The notes under the pieces are model-generated. The model was not told the origin of the DNA and made no database searches. It saw nothing but the letters and a program-made list of their open reading frames with translations. Shown here one piece after another: positions 7,818 to 15,404 of a stretch of DNA of 64,000 nt; the first letter of the stretch is position 1; each line of letters opens with the position of its first letter. Position numbers and translations under genes: made by a program. This stretch comes from Bacteroidota bacterium (GTDB lineage Bacteria > Bacteroidota > Ignavibacteria > UBA10030 > SZUA-254): the NCBI GenBank assembly GCA_036522515.1, contig DATDFQ010000049.1, positions 1-64,000 of the forward strand, given 5' to 3'.

Positions 7818-8447
7818 TTACTCCGCGGTCCCGAACATCCGGTCGCCGGCATCCCCGAGGCCGGGAAGGATATACCCGCGGCCGTTGAGCTGCCTGTCGA
7901 GGGCGCACGTATAGACCTTCACATCGGGATGCTTCTTCGAAAGAAGCCGGACCCCCTCCGGTGCCGCGACGAGACTCACAAAACGGATCCGCTTCGCGCC
8001 TTTCTTCTTCAGAAGGGTTACCGCCGTAACCGCACTCCCCCCGGTGGCGAGCATGGGATCCAGAACAAGAACGAGAGCATCCCTCAATTTGCGGGGGAAC
8101 TTCAGATAATAATCGATCGGCTTGAGGGTCGCCTCATCCCTGTAGAGTCCGATGTGTCCCACCCGGGCATCGGGCAGGACTTCGACGAACCCTCCGACCA
8201 GCCCGAGGCCGGCGCGGAGGATCGGGACGAGGATCACGGCGTCCGAAACGACATGGCCGGTGGACCGTTCAAGTGGAGTCGCGACGCTCACACGCCGGAC
8301 CCGCAGGTCGCGCGTCACTTCGAACGCGATCAGGCTGGCTGCCCGCCTGAGAATCGAGCGGAACAGATTGCTCGGTGTGCGTACGTCGCGCAGCAACGTG
8401 AGATCCCGCTTTATCAGCGGGTGTTCGATGAACGTCAGGTTCTTCAT
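7818..8447 (-). CDS. upp: Uracil phosphoribosyltransferase
   Basis: 209 residues, the normal length. It converts uracil plus PRPP to UMP (pyrimidine salvage, cytosol). The PRPP-binding loop is LVLDPMLATGGSA (about residues 130-142), and the C-terminal uracil-binding segment is GLGDAGDRMFGT. The ATG at 8447 lies 30 bases downstream of the flavoprotein gene stop, so the two are probably co-transcribed. Identification is firm. Confidence 0.95.
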   Translation of the reverse strand: MKNLTFIEHPLIKRDLTLLRDVRTPSNLFRSILRRAASLIAFEVTRDLRVRRVSVATPLERSTGHVVSDAVILVPILRAGLGLVGGFVEVLPDARVGHIGLYRDEATLKPIDYYLKFPRKLRDALVLVLDPMLATGGSAVTAVTLLKKKGAKRIRFVSLVAAPEGVRLLSKKHPDVKVYTCALDRQLNGRGYILPGLGDAGDRMFGTAE

Positions 8448-8477
8448 CGCGTGGGAGAGAGTAGTTGATGGACGCTG

Positions 8478-9848
8478 TCAGTTGTCGTCATGAATCTTTT
8501 TCTTCGCCTGGTTGGCCGCGACGAGGATGGGATCCCAGAGCGGCGCGAAGGGCGGAGCATAGATCAAATCGAGGCCGGCGAGGTCATCCACGGTGAGCTT
8601 ATGCTGAATCGCGGTCCCGATCGTATTGGCGCGCAGGACCGAACCCTCGGCGCCGTACAGGTTTGCCCCGAGGAGCCTGCCCGACCGCCGGTCCAGGATC
8701 AGGCGCACCGTCACCTTCCCGGATCCGGGCATGAGCGCGACCTTCCCGAACGCGGTGATCGATTCGCTGACCGCGTCAAACCCGGCCGCAACCGCCTCCT
8801 CGGTGCTCAGCCCGACCTGGGCGACTTCGAGCGAAAACACTTTCACCGCGATTGCGCGGATCGCCCCCTTGAACGACGCGCGGCCCCCCGCGGCGTTTTC
8901 GCCCGCCACCCATGCGGCGCGGCTCGCGACGGTCGCGAGGGGGAGATACATGCGCTTTCCGGATACGATGTTCCTGACCTCGCAGCAATCGCCGGCGGCA
9001 TAGATGGAATCGACATTCGTCTGCTGCATCTCGTCCGTCATGATACCCAGGTGTTCGCCCACGGCGATCCGCGCCCCCTGTGCGAGCCGGACGTTCGGCG
9101 CGACCCCGAGGCAGAGGATGACGATATCGGATTCAAACGAGCCGCGGTTGGTGTGAATGTGCCGGACCCGCGTCTCCTTGTCCTGGAGCAACGCCTCGAC
9201 GGCGACGTTGGTGACAAAATGCACTCCGTTCCGCTCGAGCTCCCCGAGGATCCGCTCCCGGGTTTCCAGCTCGAGGCCCGCCATGGGGAGCCGGCCCCGG
9301 TGAAGGAGCGTCACGTCCAGCCCCCGCAGACGCAGGGCCTCGGACATCTCCATGCCGATATACCCGCCGCCGATGATGACCGCGCGTTGCGGCGATTCGG
9401 TTTCGAGAGAGGAGAGAATTCTTCGGGTATCGTCGCGGGAGCTGACATGGAAGACGTTCCGCCCTTCCTCCCCCGGCACGTTCAATCGCAGGGGGGTCGC
9501 GCCGGTCGCGACGATCAGCTTGTCATACTCGACGTCGGACACGGTCCGGTTCCGGATGTCCCGCACCGAGATCCGGTGTCTGGAGGGATTGATCCCTTCG
9601 ACGCGGTGAAGGGTCTTTACCCCGAACCCTTTCTCGTCCCGGAGGCGCTCGGGGGTGTAAGAGACGAGCTTCTCCTCGTCCCCGATCACTCCCCCGATCG
9701 CGTAGGGAGATTCGCAGATACCGTACGAAACCGTCTCGGTGGCTTCAAAGAGCGTGACCTCCGCGCGAGGGTTTGTCCGGGCCGCCTTTGCCGCCGCACT
9801 GGGACCGGCGGCGAGTCCGCCGACCACGAGGATGCGCCGTGTCTTCAT
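8478..9848 (-). CDS. FAD/NAD-dependent CoA-disulfide reductase-like oxidoreductase
   Basis: 456 residues. The N-terminal FAD-binding loop is VVGGLAAGPSAAAKA. The SYGICESPY segment (about residues 41-49) keeps the single redox cysteine of the CoA-disulfide reductase/NADH oxidase class. The NAD-binding loop is VIIGGGYIGMEMSEALR (about 159-175), and YAAGDC near 305 completes the second FAD motif. The C-terminal dimerisation domain (about 335-450) includes the APPFAPLWDP loop typical of the family. Likely substrates are CoA disulfide, persulfide or oxygen; sequence alone does not decide. The genome makes bacillithiol (bshA at 26976), so a role in low-molecular-weight thiol balance is possible. 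Confidence 0.85.
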   Translation of the reverse strand: MKTRRILVVGGLAAGPSAAAKAARTNPRAEVTLFEATETVSYGICESPYAIGGVIGDEEKLVSYTPERLRDEKGFGVKTLHRVEGINPSRHRISVRDIRNRTVSDVEYDKLIVATGATPLRLNVPGEEGRNVFHVSSRDDTRRILSSLETESPQRAVIIGGGYIGMEMSEALRLRGLDVTLLHRGRLPMAGLELETRERILGELERNGVHFVTNVAVEALLQDKETRVRHIHTNRGSFESDIVILCLGVAPNVRLAQGARIAVGEHLGIMTDEMQQTNVDSIYAAGDCCEVRNIVSGKRMYLPLATVASRAAWVAGENAAGGRASFKGAIRAIAVKVFSLEVAQVGLSTEEAVAAGFDAVSESITAFGKVALMPGSGKVTVRLILDRRSGRLLGANLYGAEGSVLRANTIGTAIQHKLTVDDLAGLDLIYAPPFAPLWDPILVAANQAKKKIHDDN

Positions 9849-9893
9849 CGATAGGGGCCGGATTCCATCAGATATCCTTCATCGAAAAGCCGA

Positions 9894-11204
9894 TCAGCGA
9901 TTCTTCCGGAAGTAGACCGACACGGGGACGCCGGCGAAGGAAAAGTGTTCCCGCAGTCTTCTCTCCAGAAATCTCCGGTACTTTTCCTGGACTAATTTCG
10001 GCTCGTTCGTGAAAAAGGCGAACGCGGCGTGGTCGCTCTTCACCTGGGTGATGTATTTGATCCTGATCTCCTTCCCCGACGAGGATGAAGGCGGCGTTTT
10101 TTCAATGTCCTTGAGAAGCAGGTCGTTCAGCTTCTTTGTCGGTATATGCTTCCGCTGTTCGGTGAGGACCGCCTTCGCAACGTCCATCAATTTGTGGATC
10201 CGCTGCTTCTCCAGGGCGGAAACGAAGACGATGGGGGCATAATCGTAAATGCGCAGGAGCGCACGGAGCGACCGTTCGTACGCGAGAGCGGTCTGGTCGT
10301 TTTTCTCCACAAGGTCCCACTTGTTCGCCGCGATGACCGTCCCCCGGTGCCGTTCCGCGATCCCTTCCATGATGCGGAGGTCCTGCCGGTCCACCCCCGC
10401 TTCGGCGTCGACCACCAGAATCGCGACATCGCACCGCTCGATACATTTCAATGACCGGATCGTGCCGAAGAATTCGACGTTTTCCGTGATGCGGCTCCGT
10501 CGCCGCAAACCGGCGGTGTCGATCAGGACGATCTCCTCCTTCTGATACCGCAGAACCGTGTCGATGGAGTCGCGGGTCGTCCCCGGAATATTCGTCACGA
10601 TCTGTCTCGGTTTCCCGATCAGCGCATTCACGATTGACGATTTGCCTACGTTGGGCTTTCCGAGGATCGCAATTTTGAGCCGTTTGTCTTTTTCCTGCTC
10701 CTCCCCGTTCTCACCGAGGCCGGAGGTGATCTGATCGAGAAAATCGCCGATCTTTCTCCCCGCGAGCGCAGAGATGGCGATAGGTTCTCCGAGCCCCAGC
10801 CGGTAAAACTCCGCGGCATCAGGCTCCCGGAGAGCGCTGTCGACCTTGTTGACCACCAGATAAACCTTTTTCAGGGATTTCCTGAGGATGCGCGCGATCT
10901 CTCCGTCGATCGGCGTAATGCCCGAAACGGCGTCGACGAGAAATATGACCGCGTTCGCCTCGCCGAGCGCGATTTCGGCCTGCTCGCGAATCGCCTTCTC
11001 AAACAGATCCTCGGAGTTCGGGACGTATCCGCCCGTGTCGATGATCGTGAACCTCTTGCCCGTCCATTCCGCGGTTCCGTAATGGCGGTCGCGCGTCACG
11101 CCGGGCTTGTCGTCGACGATCGCCTCCCTCGCACCGAGAATCCGGTTGAAGAGCGTGGACTTCCCGACGTTCGGGCGGCCTATGATGACGACGATGTGGG
11201 ACAT
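9894..11204 (-). CDS. der: Ribosome-assembly GTPase Der (EngA)
   Basis: Two tandem GTPase domains, each with a GRPNVGKSTLF or GKPNVGKSSIV P-loop, a DxxG (DTGGY, DTAGL) and an NKxD (NKVD, NKWD) motif, then the C-terminal KH-like domain that ends in VYFRKNR. The essential protein helps mature the 50S subunit. The reading frame extends eight residues further upstream (to 11228), but the ATG at 11204 begins directly with the MSHIVVIIGRPNVGKS pattern of the family, so I chose it (436 residues). It follows the response regulator gene by 42 bases. Confidence 0.95.
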   Translation of the reverse strand: MSHIVVIIGRPNVGKSTLFNRILGAREAIVDDKPGVTRDRHYGTAEWTGKRFTIIDTGGYVPNSEDLFEKAIREQAEIALGEANAVIFLVDAVSGITPIDGEIARILRKSLKKVYLVVNKVDSALREPDAAEFYRLGLGEPIAISALAGRKIGDFLDQITSGLGENGEEQEKDKRLKIAILGKPNVGKSSIVNALIGKPRQIVTNIPGTTRDSIDTVLRYQKEEIVLIDTAGLRRRSRITENVEFFGTIRSLKCIERCDVAILVVDAEAGVDRQDLRIMEGIAERHRGTVIAANKWDLVEKNDQTALAYERSLRALLRIYDYAPIVFVSALEKQRIHKLMDVAKAVLTEQRKHIPTKKLNDLLLKDIEKTPPSSSSGKEIRIKYITQVKSDHAAFAFFTNEPKLVQEKYRRFLERRLREHFSFAGVPVSVYFRKNR

Positions 11205-11246
11205 GGTTGATTTCAGGTCACATGACACAAATTTCGGCGCAGAGAT

Positions 11247-11681
11247 TCAAAGCGTTTGAGGCCGCCGGGCGTACTGCGCCACCGATCCGATTTCGGAGTT
11301 GAACTTGTCGAAGCCGCCCGACTTGCTGATGTAGGCGACGGCGCCGGTCTGAAACGCGTAGGTGACATCCTCTTCGCGGTCGGACGTGCTCACGATGACG
11401 ACGGGGATATCCTTGAGGGAAGCATCCTCTTTGATGATCTTCAACACTTCCCTCCCGTCCCGTTTTGGAATGTTCAGGTCGAGGAGAATCAGGTCCGGAA
11501 CGGGAGATGAAGCCGGATCCCGGTACTTCCGCTCGCGGTAGAGATAATCGAGGGCCTCCTGCCCGTCCCGCACCACGATGAACTTCCCCCCGACGTTGTT
11601 CCGCTTCAGGGCATATTCGGTGATCTTCTGGTGCTCGAGATTGTCTTCGACGATGAGGATATGAATGGGGGGAGTTTCCAA
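11247..11681 (-). CDS. Single-domain response regulator (Rcp1-like)
   Basis: 144 residues, receiver domain only. The acidic pair is VEDN (about residues 11-14), the phosphorylated aspartate is in LILLDLNIPKRDGREVL, and STSDREED and the SKSG lysine complete the active site. The long alpha3 insertion (LYRERKYRDPASS) and NIPKRDG match the Rcp1 class, which pairs with phytochrome-like or hybrid kinases. The frame opens with a TTG at 11681 and no ATG is available nearby, so the start is uncertain. No partner kinase is adjacent; the hybrid kinase at 51954 is 40 kb away. Confidence 0.88.
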   Translation of the reverse strand: METPPIHILIVEDNLEHQKITEYALKRNNVGGKFIVVRDGQEALDYLYRERKYRDPASSPVPDLILLDLNIPKRDGREVLKIIKEDASLKDIPVVIVSTSDREEDVTYAFQTGAVAYISKSGGFDKFNSEIGSVAQYARRPQTL

Positions 11682-11701
11682 ACCGGGGGAACTTATCTGT
11701 T

Positions 11702-11778
<77 letters not shown>

Positions 11779-11895
11779 TTGCGAATTGTCGTACTCTATA
11801 CGAGATAAGCCTCCGTGATCCTTTCTCATTCCATCCGGCGGCAATTCCCCCGATTCGACATAAGATACGAAAAGGGCGCCATTTATCAAAACGAT

Positions 11896-12843
11896 TTAAG
11901 CCCCCTCCGAAAAAAACGACGCGATGCGCCCTGCTACGAGTGGAAGGTCCTCTTCGCGCGCCACTTCAAACCACCGGATTCGTTCGTCCCGGCGGAACCA
12001 GGTGAGCTGGCGTTTCGCGTACCGGCGGCTGTTCCGTTTGATCAACGGAACCATCTCGTCGAGCGTCAGTTCGCCGGCGAGGTACGCGAAGACTTCCTGG
12101 TATCCGGTGGTCTTGAGGGCGTTCGCGCCGAAAGGGCTGCCCGCGGCGATCAGCGCCTTCACCTCCTCGACCAACCCGTTTGCGATCATCGAGTCGACCC
12201 GGCGGTTGATCCGCGCGTAGAGTTCCTTCCGGTTCCACTGCAACCCCGCGAAGACCGGCACGAAGGGTATCGCGGCCCTCGACTTCTGAAGCTCGGAGAT
12301 CGGCGTCCCGGTCAATTTATAGACCTCCAGTGCGCGGATGATCCGCCGGGTATTGGAGGGGAGCATGCGTGATGCGGCCGCGGGATCGATCTTCCTCAAT
12401 TCCTCGAGGAGCGTTTGCGCCCCCTCGTCTCTGAGGCGGTCGGAGAGCCCGCTCCTGAGCTCGGGATCGGCCGGGACCACCCCCTCGAAGAACCCGTCGA
12501 CCAGCGCCCGCACGTAGAGCCCCGATCCGCCGACGACCAGAGGCACCTTCCCGCGGAGGAACAGCTTCCCGATCAGCTCCCTCCCCCGGACTCCATATTC
12601 TCCGGCGTTGAACTCTTCGCCCGGATTCAACGTATCGACGAAATGATGGTGCACGCGGGCGCGGTCGGCAAGGGAGGGTTTCGCCGTACCGATATCCATG
12701 CACCTGAACACCTGGCGGGAATCCGCGGAGATGATTTCGGCGCCGAGCTGCGCGGCGATGAGGAGGGAAACCGAAGTTTTGCCCGATGCCGTCGGGCCGA
12801 CCAGGACGGGTACCCGGCGGGAAGGATCGCGCGCGGCCGTCAC
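11896..12843 (-). CDS. miaA: tRNA dimethylallyltransferase
   Basis: Transfers a dimethylallyl group to A37 of tRNAs that read UNN codons. The P-loop GPTASGKTSVS is near the N terminus, followed by ISADSRQVFRCMDIGTAKP, the ADSRQVY-like signature, and TTGYQEVFAYLAGE further on. The frame stays open to a TTG at 12891, which would overlap pcm by 35 bases. The GTG at 12843, 14 bases after the pcm stop, gives a 315-residue product of usual length, so I prefer it. Last gene of the operon that begins at the 33-residue protein (15337). Confidence 0.93.
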   Translation of the reverse strand: MTAARDPSRRVPVLVGPTASGKTSVSLLIAAQLGAEIISADSRQVFRCMDIGTAKPSLADRARVHHHFVDTLNPGEEFNAGEYGVRGRELIGKLFLRGKVPLVVGGSGLYVRALVDGFFEGVVPADPELRSGLSDRLRDEGAQTLLEELRKIDPAAASRMLPSNTRRIIRALEVYKLTGTPISELQKSRAAIPFVPVFAGLQWNRKELYARINRRVDSMIANGLVEEVKALIAAGSPFGANALKTTGYQEVFAYLAGELTLDEMVPLIKRNSRRYAKRQLTWFRRDERIRWFEVAREEDLPLVAGRIASFFSEGA

Positions 12844-12856
12844 TGCGCGGACCGGA

Positions 12857-13549
12857 TCACTTCCACCCTTTCTTCCCGATGAGCGGAACAAATTTGAACC
12901 CCGAAACCACGCGGGTCTCGTAGCGGTCCTTCGTCCGGGTCACGACATGAAGGTGCTGGACATCCAGATCGCCGATCGGGATGACGAGCCTGCCGCCGTC
13001 GGCCAGCTGTTCCAGGAGAGGCTGGGGAATGTCGGGCGCGCCGGCCGTCACAAGCACGCCGTCGAACGGGGCGAACTCCTTCCATCCGATCGTGCCGTCG
13101 CCGCATTTCGACGCGATGTCATACCCGAGTTTTTCGATGATCCCCCGCGCGCCGGTCAGGAGCGCCATGTGCCTCTCGATGGAGAAGACCCGCGCTCCCA
13201 TCTCGGCCAGGATCGCCGCCTGGTACCCCGACCCGGTCCCCACCTCCAGCACCTTCTCCCCTTCCCGGAGATCGAGGCACTCCGTCATGAACGCGACGGT
13301 GTAGGGCTGCGAGATCGTCTGGGAGCTGCCGATCGGGAGGGCCGAATCGTCGTAGGCGCGGTTGATGAAGGGGTCGGGGACGAACTGCTGCCGGTCGACG
13401 ACCGACATCGACCGGAGCAACCGCTCGTCGCGGATTCCGCGCTGGCGGAGCAGCTCGATCATTTCGTCCCTCTCCAGATCGAATCTTCGGGAGGGTTTCC
13501 GGGCCGCCGGGTCGTCCGGGGATTTCGCGAAGCGGGGCCGGCTATCCAT
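12857..13549 (-). CDS. pcm: Protein-L-isoaspartate O-methyltransferase
   Basis: 230 residues. It repairs isoaspartyl damage in proteins using S-adenosylmethionine. The family signatures are GSSQTISQPYTVAFM (about residues 75-89) and the SAM-binding loop VLEVGTGSGYQAAILAEMG (about 101-119), then PFDGVLVTAGAPDIP. The first 25 residues are a charged extension. It overlaps cdaA by eight bases and precedes miaA in one operon. Confidence 0.94.
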   Translation of the reverse strand: MDSRPRFAKSPDDPAARKPSRRFDLERDEMIELLRQRGIRDERLLRSMSVVDRQQFVPDPFINRAYDDSALPIGSSQTISQPYTVAFMTECLDLREGEKVLEVGTGSGYQAAILAEMGARVFSIERHMALLTGARGIIEKLGYDIASKCGDGTIGWKEFAPFDGVLVTAGAPDIPQPLLEQLADGGRLVIPIGDLDVQHLHVVTRTKDRYETRVVSGFKFVPLIGKKGWK

Positions 13550-14357
13550 GCGCCCTCAGTATTTTCCAGACCGAGCGCGCCGACTGCGGGGCGGTGACGG
13601 TCAGCCGCGACCGCAATTCCGCCCTCAGCTGCTGGGGAGAAAGACCGCGGATCAGAATTCCGTTATCCGCGAGGGAAATCATGCCCGTCTCCTCGGAGAC
13701 GATGACCGAAACGACGTCCGCCTGTTCCGAGATCCCGAGCCCGGCGCGGTGCCGCATGCCGAGCACGGCGTCCCCGATTCTCGTCGTCTGGGAGAGGGGA
13801 AGCGTGACCCGCGCCGCCTCGATCACCCGGTCACGGACGACGACGGCGCCGTCGTGAAGCGGCGCCCGCGGATTAAAGATGGAGACAAGGAGGGGACGGC
13901 TGATCCTTGCCTGCAGCGTCAGGCCCGTCTCGACAAAGGTGCGCAGGCCGGTTGCTCGAACCACCACGACGAGCATTCCATGGTGCTTCCGCGCGAGCTC
14001 GGAGGCCGCGCTCGCGATCTCCTCGATCGACTCCTCCACGTCAAGCCGGAGAAACATCCGGACGATCCGGTTGCGTCCGACCAGAACGAGAAGGCGGCGG
14101 AGTTCCGGCTGAAAGAGGACGATGAACGCGATCACCCAGATGTCGGTGAGGGTGCTCAGGATCCAGTTCATCGCCTTGAAATTGAACGCCTGGGTCACGA
14201 ATGAAAACGCGATGATCAGCACCAGTCCGACAAAGATCTGGGCCGCGACCGTCCCTCGCATCGCCATGTATAACTTGTAGAAGATAAACGAGACAAGCAC
14301 GATGTCGATCACGTCGATGAGCCTGACCGGAAGGAATCCTATGTTGAAGAGTTCCAC
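13542..14357 (-). CDS. cdaA: Diadenylate cyclase (c-di-AMP synthase), CdaA type
   Basis: 271 residues, GTG start. Three hydrophobic helices lie in about residues 10-85, followed by the DAC domain with the catalytic motifs DGAVVV (about residue 169) and RHRAGLGI (about 202). It makes cyclic di-AMP from two ATP at the inner face of the membrane, controlling osmolyte and potassium balance. It lies between folP (8-base gap) and pcm (8-base overlap). CdaA next to folP is a known arrangement. No YbbR partner (CdaR) is in this cluster. Confidence 0.93.
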   Translation of the reverse strand: MELFNIGFLPVRLIDVIDIVLVSFIFYKLYMAMRGTVAAQIFVGLVLIIAFSFVTQAFNFKAMNWILSTLTDIWVIAFIVLFQPELRRLLVLVGRNRIVRMFLRLDVEESIEEIASAASELARKHHGMLVVVVRATGLRTFVETGLTLQARISRPLLVSIFNPRAPLHDGAVVVRDRVIEAARVTLPLSQTTRIGDAVLGMRHRAGLGISEQADVVSVIVSEETGMISLADNGILIRGLSPQQLRAELRSRLTVTAPQSARSVWKILRAHG

Positions 14358-14365
14358 GGGAGGGC

Positions 14366-15223
14366 TCAGAGGGAGAGAGTCGGGTGGATGATTGCGTCGA
14401 CGGTCATCGCGACGCGTTTCATTTGCCGCAGATCATGCACACGGACGACGTGGGCTCCGTTCATGATCGCGGCGGCGACGGCGGCTGCGGTTCCTTCCAG
14501 CCGTTCGTCGGCGGGAAGATCGAGAATCTTCCCGATAAACGATTTTCGGGAGGGGCCGATCAGGACCGGGTACCCGAGCTCCTGCAGCTCGGCCAGGCGG
14601 CGGATGATCTCGGTGTTGTGCGCGACGCTCTTTCCGAAGCCGATGCCGGGGTCGACCAGAATCTGCTCTATCCCCTTCTGCCCGGCCACCCGTGTTTGTT
14701 CCCTCAGAAACTCCACGATCGACGCCATCACGTCGACATATTCGGGGTGTTCCTGCATCGTTTTCGGAGTGCCCCCCATGTGCATCAGGACGAGCGAGGC
14801 TTGATTCCGTGCAACCACATCTGCGAGGAGGGGATCGAAACGGAGCCCGGAAACGTCGTTGACGACGAGCGCACCGGCATCGAGGGCGCGAGAAGCGACC
14901 GCGGACTTCGTGGTGTCGATGGAAATCGGGATGCCGGTCGATTTGGCAAGACTCTCGATCACCGGGATCGTCCGGCGAATCTCCTCCTCGACCGGAACCG
15001 GATCCGAGCCGGGTCTGGTCGATTCGCCTCCGACATCGATGAAGTCGGCCCCTTCTTCGACCATCTCGAGCCCTCTCCGTACGGCGAGTTCATGATTGTA
15101 GTATTTCCCGCCGTCGGAAAAGGAATCGGGGGTGACGTTGAGGATTCCCATCAGGTGCGTTCGGGCGCCGAGATCGTACTGGACCGACCCAAACCGGTAG
15201 GACGATTTGAGGGAAGGGGCCAT
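14366..15223 (-). CDS. folP: Dihydropteroate synthase
   Basis: 285 residues. It condenses p-aminobenzoate with hydroxymethyldihydropterin diphosphate in folate synthesis. Signatures: MGILNVTPDSFSDGG (about residues 24-38), DVGGESTRPG, LVLMHMGGTPKTMQ, and ILVDPGIGFGKS. The ATG at 15223 lies 12 bases after the stop of the small basic-protein gene, whose promoter probably also serves folP. Confidence 0.95.
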   Translation of the reverse strand: MAPSLKSSYRFGSVQYDLGARTHLMGILNVTPDSFSDGGKYYNHELAVRRGLEMVEEGADFIDVGGESTRPGSDPVPVEEEIRRTIPVIESLAKSTGIPISIDTTKSAVASRALDAGALVVNDVSGLRFDPLLADVVARNQASLVLMHMGGTPKTMQEHPEYVDVMASIVEFLREQTRVAGQKGIEQILVDPGIGFGKSVAHNTEIIRRLAELQELGYPVLIGPSRKSFIGKILDLPADERLEGTAAAVAAAIMNGAHVVRVHDLRQMKRVAMTVDAIIHPTLSL

Positions 15224-15235
15224 GCGCAGGTTTTC

Positions 15236-15337
15236 TTACTTCTTCTTTGCCGCAGCGCGCCCGGCTTTGTTCCTGGCCCTGATTCTGCGGGCGGACTTGC
15301 GGTGTTTCTTTTGAACGTTTCTCAGTTTTTTGTTCAT
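15236..15337 (-). CDS. 33-residue lysine/arginine-rich protein
   Basis: The translation starts MNKKLRNVQKKHRKS and ends AAAKKK. 16 of 33 residues are K or R, with one histidine and no acidic residue. The gene has an AGGA ribosome site nine bases before the ATG and a strong promoter (15373-15401) placed 29 bases upstream, and it lies 12 bases before folP. The composition is like small ribosome-bound proteins such as bTHX or bS22-type peptides; binding to rRNA is inference. I do not recognise an exact family. The promoter is what makes it credible as a gene. Confidence 0.65.
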   Translation of the reverse strand: MNKKLRNVQKKHRKSARRIRARNKAGRAAAKKK

Positions 15338-15372
15338 GGCATCAGTCCTGGATCTCTCGATTGTTAGAAACC

Positions 15373-15401
15373 ATAATACAAGAATTCCGGTTGGGAATCA
15401 A
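15373..15401 (-). promoter_or_regulatory. Promoter of the small-protein/folP/cdaA/pcm/miaA operon
   Basis: Minus strand: TTGATT, 17-bp spacer, TATTAT. Transcription should start near 15366, giving a leader of about 29 bases to the ATG at 15337. It is one of the best sigma-70 matches in the window. Confidence 0.6.
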
Positions 15402-15404
15402 TTT

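Noticed and set aside
12844-12891. Longer miaA start (TTG at 12891)
   Set aside because: It would overlap pcm by 35 bases and has no ribosome site; the GTG at 12843 fits family length.
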